NCBI RefSeq assembly: GCF_004362215.1
Contig: NZ_SNWR01000001.1
Coordinates: forward strand, 2,978,001 to 3,042,000
DNA length: 64,000 bases
From: Paractinoplanes brasiliensis
Lineage (GTDB): Bacteria; Actinomycetota; Actinomycetes; Mycobacteriales; Micromonosporaceae
Direction: 5' to 3'
Below are positions 8,355 to 18,667 of this stretch, piece by piece. Each line of letters opens with the position of its first letter. Within the stretch, counting starts at the first letter, position 1. Made by a program: the position numbers and the translations under genes. Below the pieces are notes generated by a model. It was not told the DNA's origin and searched no databases. It saw only the letters and a list, made by a program, of their open reading frames with translations.

Positions 8355-8383
8355 TTGACATGTGTGATCGGGGCCACCTACGT
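8355..8383 (+). promoter_or_regulatory. predicted promoter of the rhamnose importer operon
   Basis: TTGACA at 8355-8360 and a weak -10 CTACGT at 8378-8383 are separated by 17 bases. Transcription would start near 8390, just before the paired operators at 8401 and 8421, a layout suited to repression by roadblock. Confidence 0.5.
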
Positions 8384-8400
8384 TCGTCGTACCGCACTCG

Positions 8401-8432
8401 TGAAACATTTCAACGGTAATTGAAACATTTCA
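8401..8432. promoter_or_regulatory. two LacI-family operators TGAAACATTTCA
   Basis: Identical 12-bp sites at 8401-8412 and 8421-8432 start exactly 20 bases apart, about two helical turns, so two repressor dimers could bind the same face. They differ from the rhaEW operator only at the central base. Confidence 0.7.
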
Positions 8433-8464
8433 AGAATCGTTCCCCAGCGACGTGGAGGTGGCCC

Positions 8465-10135
<1,671 letters not shown>

Positions 10136-10175
10136 CCGGCCGCAGCGAGACGCGCGCCGGGGCAGGAGGGCTCGC

Positions 10176-11177
10176 ATGACCACGCTGTCGCTCAACGCCC
10201 CCGCCAAGCTGTTCAAGACGCGCGAGCTGGGCATCGTCCTGGCCCTCGCGCTGCTGGTCGCGTACACGGCGATCGACAACCCGCGGTTCCTGAGCGGCCA
10301 GAGCATCCGCGACAACCTGCTCAACACGGCGATCCTCGCCGTCATGGCCACCGGCCAGGCGGTCGTGGTGATCACCCGGAACATCGACCTCAGCGTCGGC
10401 TCGGTGCTCGGCCTCAGCGCCTTCACCGTGGCCACGATGACGAGCGCCAACCCGGGCCTGCCGATGATCGTGGCGATCCTGGCCGGCCTGACTCTCGGCG
10501 CGGTGGCCGGCCTGGTCAACGGCGTGCTGGTGCGGTTCGGCAAGGTGCCCGCGCTGGTTGTCACGCTGGGCACGCTCTACATCTTCCGAGGCATCACGTA
10601 CTCGTGGGCCGGCGGGTCGCAGGTCAACGCCGACGAGCTGCCCCGCCACTTCCTGACGTTCGCCAACGACAACCTGCTGGGCATCCCCTGGCTGGTGCTG
10701 ATCGCGCTGATCGTGGTGGGCGCCGCCTCGCTGATGATGCGCAACTACCGGGTCGGCCGGGAGCTGTACGCGATGGGGTCGAGCCCCGCCGCCGCCGAAC
10801 TGGCAGGCATCAAGGTCGCTCGGAACCTGCTCGGCGCGTTCGTCCTCAGCGGTGCGCTGGCCGGCCTGGCCGGGGTGCTGTACGCGGCCCGCTTCGGCAC
10901 GGTCGACGCCGCCGCCGGCACGGGTTACGAGCTCAACGTCGTGGCCGCGGTTGTGGTCGGTGGCGTGGCGGTCTTCGGCGGCAGCGGCTCGGTCTGGGGT
11001 GCGGCCCTGGGCGCCCTGCTGCTCACGGTGATCGGCAGCGCTCTCGCGGTGCTCGACATCAACCAGTTCTGGCAGCAGGCCATCGTCGGCGCGCTGATCA
11101 TCCTGGCCATCTGCGCCGACCGCCTGGTCGCGGTGCGGATCGCTCGATCGCTGCGGAAGAGGGACGCGCATGTCTGA
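10176..11177 (+). CDS. rhaP: rhamnose ABC importer permease
   Basis: 333 residues, a CUT2 (BPD_transp_2) permease with about eight to ten hydrophobic segments. The family motif TRNIDLSVGSVLG is near residue 68 and a conserved GSSPAAAELAGIKV loop lies near 200. ATG is preceded by GGAGG. It follows the ATPase by 40 bases and overlaps the second permease by 8, so both are made together as a probable heterodimeric channel. Confidence 0.87.
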   Translation: MTTLSLNAPAKLFKTRELGIVLALALLVAYTAIDNPRFLSGQSIRDNLLNTAILAVMATGQAVVVITRNIDLSVGSVLGLSAFTVATMTSANPGLPMIVAILAGLTLGAVAGLVNGVLVRFGKVPALVVTLGTLYIFRGITYSWAGGSQVNADELPRHFLTFANDNLLGIPWLVLIALIVVGAASLMMRNYRVGRELYAMGSSPAAAELAGIKVARNLLGAFVLSGALAGLAGVLYAARFGTVDAAAGTGYELNVVAAVVVGGVAVFGGSGSVWGAALGALLLTVIGSALAVLDINQFWQQAIVGALIILAICADRLVAVRIARSLRKRDAHV

Positions 11178-12201
11178 CACCCCGCGGAAGAGCAGCGCGA
11201 TCGACCTCGGCAGTGCGATCAAGAGCAGGCTGACCAGCTGGGACAGCATCATCCTGGTGCTCACCGTGCTCGTGCTGGTTGTCGCGTCGTTCTCGGTGGA
11301 CAACTTCGGCACCAGCCGGAACTTCACATTCATGGTGCTCGACCTGCTCCCGATCATCCTGATCGCGCTGCCGATGACGATGATCATCGTGACCGGCGAG
11401 ATCGACCTGTCGGTGGCCAGCACCCTGGGCCTGACCAGCTCGTTGATGGGCTGGCTGTGGAACCAGGGCCTCTCGATCGAGACGATCATCCCGCTGTGCG
11501 TCGTGATCGGCGCGATCTGCGGCGTGGTCAACGGCTTCCTGATCACCGGCCTGGGCCTGCCCTCGCTGGCGGTCACCATCGGCACGCTGGCCCTTTACCG
11601 CGGCCTCGCGTTCGTGGTGCTGGGCGACGGCGCGGTGGCCGACTTCCCCTGGAACTACACCGGCTGGGTCACCGGCACGATCGGTGGCGGCGCCGTACCC
11701 AACGACCTGATCCTGATCGTGGCGCTCGCCCTGATTTTCGGAATCGTGCAGCACGCCACCCCGTTCGGCCGCTCCCTGTACGCCATCGGCGCCAACGCGC
11801 AGGCCGCGCACTTCTCCGGCATCCGAGTGGCCCGTACGAAGTTCTGGCTCTACGTCGTGAGCGGCGCGGTCGCCGGCCTGGTCGGCGTGCTGTGGACGCT
11901 GCGCTACTCCAGCGCCCGGGCCGACAACGGCTCGGGACTCGAACTCGCCGTGGTCGCGGCCGTCCTGCTGGGCGGCGTCTCGATCTTCGGTGGAAAGGGC
12001 AGCCTGCCGGGTGTGCTGGCCGGTGTCGTGCTGCTGACCGCGCTGCAGAACGCGTTGCGCCTGGAAGACGTCTCCGGGCAGGCGCTCAACATCGTCACGG
12101 GCTCCCTGCTCGTGCTCTCCGTCCTGCTTCCCAACATCACCACCGCCATACGCGGTCATTGGCGCCGCCGGAAAGTGCGGCAGGCCGCGGCCGCGCGATA
12201 A
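11170..12201 (+). CDS. rhaQ: rhamnose ABC importer permease
   Basis: 343 residues, the second CUT2 permease, with VTGEIDLSVASTLG near residue 75 and AIGANAQAAHFSGIRVAR near 205. It begins inside the end of the first permease, with GGAAGAGGGA upstream. The presence of two different permeases plus a double ATPase is the arrangement of the Rhizobium rhaSTPQ transporter. Assignment of P and Q to the two genes is arbitrary. Confidence 0.86.
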   Translation: MSDTPRKSSAIDLGSAIKSRLTSWDSIILVLTVLVLVVASFSVDNFGTSRNFTFMVLDLLPIILIALPMTMIIVTGEIDLSVASTLGLTSSLMGWLWNQGLSIETIIPLCVVIGAICGVVNGFLITGLGLPSLAVTIGTLALYRGLAFVVLGDGAVADFPWNYTGWVTGTIGGGAVPNDLILIVALALIFGIVQHATPFGRSLYAIGANAQAAHFSGIRVARTKFWLYVVSGAVAGLVGVLWTLRYSSARADNGSGLELAVVAAVLLGGVSIFGGKGSLPGVLAGVVLLTALQNALRLEDVSGQALNIVTGSLLVLSVLLPNITTAIRGHWRRRKVRQAAAAR

Positions 12202-12221
12202 GAATCCGATTGGAGTACGCC

Positions 12222-13297
12222 GTGCTTCGCTCCCCCGCGCACTACTTTCCGTTACTTCAGCCGCACTGCTCGTCACTGGGTTGACTGCCTGCGGCGGCAC
12301 CACCAAGGACAGCAACACCAACACCGGTTCCGGTGCGCAGGCCCCCGCGGCCGCCGACCCGAACGCGGCGCTCAAGGAAGGCCTCAAGATCGCCTTCCTG
12401 CCGAAGCAGCTCAACAACCCGTACTCGGATGTCGAGACCGGCGGCGGCAAGGTGGCCGTCGAGGAGCTCAAGGGCGAGTACAAGCTGGTCGGCCCCAACG
12501 ACGCGTCGGCCTCGTCGCAGGTGTCGTACATCAACACGCTGATCCAGCAGCAGCAGGACGTCATCGTGGTGGCGGCCAACGACCCGAACGCGGTCTGCCC
12601 CTCGCTCAACCAGGCCCGCGCCGCCAAGATCAAGGTCATCACGTTCGACTCGGACGCCTCCAAGGACTGCCGCGACGCGTTCATCAACCAGGCCACCACC
12701 GAGGGCATCGGCCAGTCGCTGGCCAAGATGGCGCTCGAGCAGGCCGGCGGCAACGGCGGTGAGATCGCCGTCCTCTCGGCCACGCCGAACGCCACGAACC
12801 AGAACGCCTGGATCGAGGTCATGAAGGAAGAGCTCAAGAAGCCCGAGTACGCCAAGCTCAAGCTGGTCAAGGTCGCGTACGGCAACGACGACGACCAGAA
12901 GAGCTTCCAGGAGGCCCAGGGTCTGCTGCAGTCGTACCCGAACCTCAAGGTCATCGTGGCCCCGACCACTGTCGGCATCGCCGCGGGCGCGCGCTACATC
13001 AGCTCCTCCAGCTACAAGGGCAAGGTCGCGGTGACCGGGCTGGGCCTGCCCAACCAGATGCGCGAGTACGTCAAGGACGGCACCGTCACCAAGTTCGCGC
13101 TCTGGAACCCGGCCGACATCGGCTACCTGGCCGCGTACGCGGGTGCGGCGATGGCCTCGGGTCAGATCATCGGCGCCGAGGGCGAGAAGTTCAAGGCGGG
13201 CAAGCTCGGCGAGTACACGATCGGCAAGGACGGCGAGATCGTGCTCGGCCCGCCGACCGAATTCACCAAGGACAACATCGACCAGTTCAACTTCTGA
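12222..13297 (+). CDS. rhaS: rhamnose-binding lipoprotein with an apparent frameshift in its signal peptide
   Basis: From 12281 onward the frame encodes a Peripla_BP_4 sugar-binding protein of about 338 residues. Upstream, the same frame gives a perfect lipoprotein signal ending LLVTGLTAC-GG but has no ATG or GTG start. A GTG at 12222 with GGAG six bases before it is in another frame. One extra C in the run at 12232-12236 would join them into a peptide beginning MLRSPRALLSV. The causes could be a sequencing error, a real 1-base loss, ribosomal slippage, or an unusual ATT start at 12209. Without lipidation the importer would lack its receptor. Confidence 0.8.
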
Positions 13298-13316
13298 GCA
13301 GACGTACGGAGTTCCC

Positions 13317-14483
13317 ATGACCGACCTCGCCGCCGTCAAGCGCGCCCTGACGGCACAGCGCATCGAGACCCCGTCGTGGGCCTACGCCAACTCGGGTACG
13401 CGCTTCAAGGTCTTCGCCCAGCCGGGCGTGCCGCGCACCCCCGAGGAGAAGATCGCCGACGCCGCCACGGTGCACCGGTTCACCGGCGTCGCCCCCGCGG
13501 TGGCGCTGCACATCCCGTGGGACAGAGTGGACGACTATGCGGCCCTGACCGCGTACGCCCGGGATCTGGGGGTGGAGATCGGCGCGATCAACACCAACGT
13601 CTTCCAGGACGACGACTACAAGCTGGGCTCGGTCACCAACCCCGACGCGCGGATCCGCCGCAAGGCCACCGATCACCTGCTCGAGGCCGTCGAGATCATG
13701 AACCAGACCGGGTCGCGCGACCTGAAACTGTGGTTCTCCGACGGCATCAACTATCCCGGGCAGGACGACCTGCGCGACCGTCAGGACAGGCTGGCGGCGG
13801 CGCTGCGCGAGGCGTACGACCGGCTCACCGGCAACCAGCGTCTGCTGCTGGAGTACAAGCTGTTCGAGCCGGCCTTCTACGCCACCGACGTGCCGGACTG
13901 GGGGACGTCGTACGCGCACTGCCTGGAACTGGGCGAACGCGCGACGGTCTGCATCGACACCGGCCACCACGCCCCCGGCACCAACATCGAGTTCATCGTC
14001 GCGTTCCTGCTACGCCAGGGGAAGCTCGGCGCGTTCGACTTCAACAGCCGCTTCTACGCCGACGACGACCTCATGGTGGGCGCGGCCGACCCGTTCCAGC
14101 TGTTCCGCATCATGTACGAGATCGTCCGCGGCGACGCCCTGGACCCGGCGTACGGGATCGCTTTCATGCTCGACCAGTGCCACAACATCGAGCGCAAGAT
14201 CCCCGCGATCATCCGCTCGGTCATGAACGTGCAGGAGGCGACGGCCAAGGCCCTGCTGGTCGACCGTGAAGCCCTGACCAAGGCCCAGCAGTCCGGCGAC
14301 GTCCTGGAGGCGAATGCGGTCTTCATGGACGCCTACAACACCGACGTACGCCCGCTGCTGGCCGACGTCCGAGCCGACGCCGGCCTCGACCCCGACCCGA
14401 TCGCCGCCTACCGCGCCAGCGGCCACGACGAAAAAATCATCGCCGACCGAGTAGGCGGAACCCAGGCCGGCTGGGGCGCCTGA
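13317..14483 (+). CDS. rhaI: L-rhamnose isomerase, Rhizobium/Bacillus type
   Basis: 388 residues from the ATG at 13317, which follows ACGGAG. The protein is a TIM-barrel isomerase. Metal-site-like stretches are LLLEYKLFEPAFY near residue 180, CIDTGHHAPGTNIE near 215, and AFDFNSRFYADDDL near 240. It converts L-rhamnose to L-rhamnulose, the substrate of RhaB. It is the last gene of the importer arm, 19 bases after the binding protein, and is followed by a hairpin terminator. No rhamnose mutarotase gene is seen in the window. Confidence 0.88.
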   Translation: MTDLAAVKRALTAQRIETPSWAYANSGTRFKVFAQPGVPRTPEEKIADAATVHRFTGVAPAVALHIPWDRVDDYAALTAYARDLGVEIGAINTNVFQDDDYKLGSVTNPDARIRRKATDHLLEAVEIMNQTGSRDLKLWFSDGINYPGQDDLRDRQDRLAAALREAYDRLTGNQRLLLEYKLFEPAFYATDVPDWGTSYAHCLELGERATVCIDTGHHAPGTNIEFIVAFLLRQGKLGAFDFNSRFYADDDLMVGAADPFQLFRIMYEIVRGDALDPAYGIAFMLDQCHNIERKIPAIIRSVMNVQEATAKALLVDREALTKAQQSGDVLEANAVFMDAYNTDVRPLLADVRADAGLDPDPIAAYRASGHDEKIIADRVGGTQAGWGA

Positions 14484-14496
14484 CCACCCGCACGCC

Positions 14497-14528
14497 GGCC
14501 CTGCGAGTCCGTCGTGGACCGCGGGGCC
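14497..14528 (+). terminator. hairpin terminator after rhaI
   Basis: GGCCCTGCGAGTCC and GGACCGCGGGGCC form a stem of about 12 pairs around the loop GTCGT, 13 bases after the rhaI stop. There is no T run. It lies between convergent genes and could serve both. Confidence 0.6.
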
Positions 14529-14565
14529 GCACGGTCGGGTGGCATCCGGCCCGGCTCGACGGGAG

Positions 14566-15798
14566 TCAGTCGCGGCCGTACTTGTCGAACGGGACCGTCC
14601 AGTCGCCGAGGCCGTTCCAGATGGGCAGCTTGCGCGGGCTGTTCGTGACGTCGACGATGTCGCCGGGCAGGAACGTGTTGTAGACCCACTTGGCGTCGGC
14701 AGTGCTCAGATTGATGCAGCCGTGCGACTTGTTGGCCCGGCCCAGCGAGTTGTTCCACGGCGCGGCGTGCAGGTATTCACCCGAGTACGAGATGCGCGTG
14801 CAGAACTCGATGTTCTCCGACACGTAGTAGTTCGGGTCCTTCGGGTCGGTGACGCCGTACGTGGCCGAGCTCATCGTGTGCTTGCGCTTCTTCCCCAGCA
14901 CGACGTGGGGGCCGCCCGCCGTCCAGTAGCTGATGCGTTCGCCGTTCGCACCGGTCGTGCCGCCGCCCTTGCCGAGGCTGCTCTTCATCGTGCGGACCAG
15001 TTTGCCGTCGATGTAGACCTTCGTCATGTGGGTGCGGTTGTCGCTGACCGCGATCAGCGCACGGCCGATCCGGAAGTGCGTCGAGGCGTTCTTGCCCCCG
15101 TACGTCGTCTTGCCGAGCTTGACCCCGTACATGTTGACGTTGACCTTGATCGTGGTGCCGGCGGCCCAGTACTTCGCCGGTCGCCAGTGAACCGTCCGGT
15201 CGTCGCGCCAGTAGAACTTGCCCGGCACGGCGGGCGAGGTCTTGATCTCGATGGCTTTCTCGGCCGCTTCCTTGTTGACGGCCTTGCTGAACCGGACGAT
15301 CACCGGCTGCCCGACGCCGTACGTCCTGCCCTCCTTGAGGGCGAGCATGGCGTTGGCCTGGAAGGTGACCGTGGCGGTCTTCTCCGGCTTCAGGGTGGTG
15401 AAGCTGGTCTTCTCGGTGGTCTTCACGCCCGCGCTGTCGGTGGCGGTGACCGTGACGGTGTACTTCTTGCCGTACGCCAGGTCGCTGGTCGAACGCCAGG
15501 TGCCGTCTTCCTGCAGCGTGCCCTCGACCTTGGCCTTGGCCGCCGTGACCACTACCGACTCGAGCTTGCCGTCGGCCGCGCTGACCACGATCGGCGCCGT
15601 CGGCAACGCACCGGTGTCCCCATCGGCGGGCGTCACCGTCAGCTTCACCGGCGTGGCCACCGTCTGGGTGAGCTCATCCGCCGTGCCGACCCAGTTCGCC
15701 GCTCCGCTGCCGCCCTTGCCGGACGGGGAGCACCCGGCCACGGCAGCTCCAGCGGCTATCCCCGCCGCGCCAATGATCACCTTGCGTCGCTGAACCAT
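14566..15798 (-). CDS. L,D-transpeptidase lipoprotein with Ig-like domains
   Basis: About 410 residues. A twin-arginine-like N region (QRRKVIIGAAG) and the lipobox VAGC make it a membrane-anchored lipoprotein. Two Ig-like domains of about 100 residues each follow, then the YkuD catalytic domain with SHGCINLS, whose cysteine is the nucleophile, about 50 residues from the end. Such enzymes make 3-3 cross-links in peptidoglycan outside the membrane. The ATG at 15798 is chosen; a GTG at 15807 is possible. It lies between two unrelated operons and is probably monocistronic. Confidence 0.9.
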   Translation of the reverse strand: MVQRRKVIIGAAGIAAGAAVAGCSPSGKGGSGAANWVGTADELTQTVATPVKLTVTPADGDTGALPTAPIVVSAADGKLESVVVTAAKAKVEGTLQEDGTWRSTSDLAYGKKYTVTVTATDSAGVKTTEKTSFTTLKPEKTATVTFQANAMLALKEGRTYGVGQPVIVRFSKAVNKEAAEKAIEIKTSPAVPGKFYWRDDRTVHWRPAKYWAAGTTIKVNVNMYGVKLGKTTYGGKNASTHFRIGRALIAVSDNRTHMTKVYIDGKLVRTMKSSLGKGGGTTGANGERISYWTAGGPHVVLGKKRKHTMSSATYGVTDPKDPNYYVSENIEFCTRISYSGEYLHAAPWNNSLGRANKSHGCINLSTADAKWVYNTFLPGDIVDVTNSPRKLPIWNGLGDWTVPFDKYGRD

Positions 15799-16059
15799 GA
15801 CTCTCACATTCGAGGAATGCCCGCGGGCGCCGTCCAGGCCCTGCTACTTCAGACGCGAGCAGGACGCGAAAACGTTGCACCTTCGTCAGAAGGGAGATCA
15901 TGGTGACAGATTTGAATCCCGCCCGGTAGACCAAATCGGGCCGAGACGCCATCAGCCGTACGGTCGCCGGTGACGCTCTGCTACCTGCTGGGCGGCAGGT
16001 TGTGCAGGGTCACGGCGGTCAGCTCACCGCGGCGGATCCCGGCGGCCTGACGGGTCCGG

Positions 16060-16335
16060 GGAAGCGCTTTCCGATCCGTACGCGGAAGGGGCACCCGATA
16101 TGGCGGGTTCGAGAGTTTAATCAAGTCGCGCCGGAACCGGTTCCGCGATCTCGGTTATCGATCTTGCATGGGTGCGAACAGGCAACCAACGTACGGGATT
16201 GAACTGGGGCTTTGCCCGAAAGGGCAGCGCCTTTACGAAGATGTCGGGCACAAGACCGGCCAGGTTCCGGAACCGTGTTCATCTATGGACAGGTGATGAA
16301 CGCGTCCCTAGCGTCGGACCGGGGGAGCGCTTTCC
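16060..16335. promoter_or_regulatory. group of four LacI-type palindromes upstream of a secreted protein
   Basis: Within the 612-bp gene-free stretch 15799-16410 are GGAAGCGCTTTCC (16060-16072), GGAACCGGTTCC (16133-16144), GGTTCCGGAACC (16263-16274) and GGGAGCGCTTTCC (16323-16335). The first and last resemble the GGGAGCGCTCCC boxes of CebR-type cellobiose repressors. The array suggests that the next gene is controlled by one or more sugar-responsive LacI regulators encoded elsewhere. The rest of the gap shows no gene. Confidence 0.5.
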
Positions 16336-16410
16336 AAGCACGTCGAGGAGAGTCCTGTCTTCCCTAGGGCGCAAGAGTCCCCCTTGCGCATCCCCGCCCA
16401 AGGAGAAGCA

Positions 16411-18615
16411 ATGACCATCCCCATCTCCTCCGCGCCCGAGCGGAGGCGCTCCCCCTGGCGACTGGCCGCGATCAGCGGTCTCATCGCCACCGTCGTCGCG
16501 GGCTACGCCGCGGCCACAGCAGGCGGCGCGAGCGCCGCCGAAACGCTGCTCTCACAGGGCAAACTGGCCACCGCATCGTCCACCGAGGCGGCCGGCGCGT
16601 ACGCCGCTTCCGAAGCCGTCGACGGCAACGCCGGCACCCGCTGGTCGTCGGCGTTCAGCGACCCGCAGTGGCTGCAGGTCGACCTGGGCAGCTCGCAGGC
16701 GATCAGCCGGGTCGAGCTGAACTGGGAGACGGCCGCGGCCAAGGCCTTCCAGATCCAGGTGTCGGACAACGCGAGCACCTGGACCAGCGTCTATTCGACC
16801 ACGACGTCGACCGGCGGCACCCAGAACCTCACGGTCGACGGCACCGGCCGGTACGTGCGGATGTACGGCACCCAGCGCACAACCGGCTACGGCTACTCCC
16901 TGTGGGAGTTCAAGGTCTACGGCGGAACAACGACCACTCCCCCTCCCACCGGGGATCCGATTCCCGGTGGTGGCAGCCTCGGCGCCAACGTGGTCGTCTT
17001 CGACCCGTCGATGTCGAGCGCCAGCATCCAGGCACGGGCCGACCAGATCTTCGCGCAGCAGGAAAGCGCGCAGTTCGGCACCGGACGCTACGTGCTGGCG
17101 TTCAAGCCGGGCACCTACAACAACCTCAACATCCAGGTCGGCTTCTACACCTCGATCGTCGGTCTCGGGCAGAACCCCCAGGACGTACGGATCAACGGCG
17201 ACATCACCGTCGACGCCGGCTGGTTCCAGGGCAACGCGACCCAGAACTTCTGGCGCAGCACCGAGAACGTGTCGGTCTACCCGGTCAACGGCACCAACCG
17301 CTGGGCCGTCTCGCAGGCCGCCCCGTTCCGCCGCATGGACATCCACGGCAACCTCAACCTGGCCCCCAACGGGTACGGGTGGGCCTCAGGCGGTTACATC
17401 TCGGACTCGCGGATCAGCGGTAGCGAGGGGCAGTACTCGCAGCAGCAGTGGTTCACCCGCGACAGCCAGATCGGCTCGAACACCAACGCGGTGTGGAACC
17501 AGACGTTCGTCGGCGTGCAGGGCGCCCCGCCGGCCAGCTACCCGACCCCGCCGTACACGGTCATCCCGCAGACCCCGGTGATCCGCGAGAAGCCGTACCT
17601 GTACCAGACCGGCGGCGACTACGCGGTGTTCGTGCCCGGCCTGCGCACCAACACCTCCGGCGCGACCTGGGTCAACGGCAACACCCCGGGCTCGTCGATC
17701 CCGCTCTCGCAGTTCTATGTGGCGAAGCCCGGTGACACCGCCGCCCGCATCAACCAGGCGCTGGCCCAGGGCCTGAACCTGATCTTCCAGCCCGGCATCT
17801 ACCACATCGACCAGACGATCAACGTGAACCGGGCCAACACCGTGGTGCTCGGCCTCGGCTACGCGACGATCATCCCGGACAACGGCGTCACCGCCATGCA
17901 GGTGGCCGATGTGGACGGTGTGAAGATCGCCGGCGTGCTCTTCGACGCGGGCACCACCAACTCGCCCAACCTGCTGGTCGTGGGCCCGTCCGGCTCCTCG
18001 GCCAACCACGCGGCCAACCCGACGACGGTCCAGGACGTGTTCTTCCGAATCGGCGGCTACATCGCGGGCAAGGCCACCAACAGCCTGCTGGTCAACAGCA
18101 ACAACGTGATCATCGACCACATCTGGGCCTGGCGCGCCGACCACGGCAACGCCGGCACGTACGGGTGGACGGTCAACACGGCCGACAGCGGCCTGATCGT
18201 CAACGGAAACAACGTGACGGCTTACGGGTTGTTCGTCGAGCACTACCAGAAGACCGAGGTGCTCTGGAACGGCAACGGCGGCCGCACCTACTTCCTGCAG
18301 AACGAGCAGCCGTACGACCCGCCGTCCAACGCCGCGTGGCGCAGCGACGGGGTGCTCGGCTACCCGGCGTACAAGGTGGCCGACAGCGTGCAGACCCACG
18401 AAGCCTGGGCGATGGGCAGCTACGCCGTGTTCCTCGACAACCCGGCCATCCACTCGGCGAACGGTTTCCAGGCCCCCACCCACGGCGGCGTGAAGTTCCA
18501 CAACATCTTCACGATCTCGCTGGCCGCCGGCACGATCGACCACGTCGTCAACAACCTCGGCGCGCCGGCCCAGGCCAGCAACGTCGTCCCCTCCACGATC
18601 ACCAACTTCCCCTGA
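16411..18615 (+). CDS. secreted discoidin-domain beta-helix protein
   Basis: 734 residues from the ATG at 16411 (AAGGAG upstream). A signal peptide of about 45 residues is followed by an F5/8 type C (discoidin) carbohydrate-binding domain, roughly residues 50-175 (AVDGNAGTRWSS, WLQVDLGSS). After a short Thr-Pro linker comes a 550-residue region rich in Asn and Val turns (FKPGTYNNLNIQVG, FQPGIYHIDQTINV), the pattern of a right-handed parallel beta-helix of the pectin-lyase superfamily, present twice. It is probably an extracellular polysaccharide-active or -binding protein. I cannot assign a substrate or glycosidase family. Confidence 0.8.
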   Translation: MTIPISSAPERRRSPWRLAAISGLIATVVAGYAAATAGGASAAETLLSQGKLATASSTEAAGAYAASEAVDGNAGTRWSSAFSDPQWLQVDLGSSQAISRVELNWETAAAKAFQIQVSDNASTWTSVYSTTTSTGGTQNLTVDGTGRYVRMYGTQRTTGYGYSLWEFKVYGGTTTTPPPTGDPIPGGGSLGANVVVFDPSMSSASIQARADQIFAQQESAQFGTGRYVLAFKPGTYNNLNIQVGFYTSIVGLGQNPQDVRINGDITVDAGWFQGNATQNFWRSTENVSVYPVNGTNRWAVSQAAPFRRMDIHGNLNLAPNGYGWASGGYISDSRISGSEGQYSQQQWFTRDSQIGSNTNAVWNQTFVGVQGAPPASYPTPPYTVIPQTPVIREKPYLYQTGGDYAVFVPGLRTNTSGATWVNGNTPGSSIPLSQFYVAKPGDTAARINQALAQGLNLIFQPGIYHIDQTINVNRANTVVLGLGYATIIPDNGVTAMQVADVDGVKIAGVLFDAGTTNSPNLLVVGPSGSSANHAANPTTVQDVFFRIGGYIAGKATNSLLVNSNNVIIDHIWAWRADHGNAGTYGWTVNTADSGLIVNGNNVTAYGLFVEHYQKTEVLWNGNGGRTYFLQNEQPYDPPSNAAWRSDGVLGYPAYKVADSVQTHEAWAMGSYAVFLDNPAIHSANGFQAPTHGGVKFHNIFTISLAAGTIDHVVNNLGAPAQASNVVPSTITNFP

Positions 18616-18632
18616 CAGCCCCTCCGACAGTC

Positions 18633-18663
18633 GCGACGCCGCGGGTCCGTCCCGCGGCGTCGC
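18633..18663 (+). terminator. strong hairpin terminator
   Basis: GCGACGCCGCGGG and its perfect complement CCCGCGGCGTCGC flank a 5-base loop, followed by CCTTTC. It lies 17 bases after the secreted protein stop and 5 bases before the end of the convergent ATPase gene, so it can serve both. Confidence 0.85.
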
Positions 18664-18667
18664 CCTT

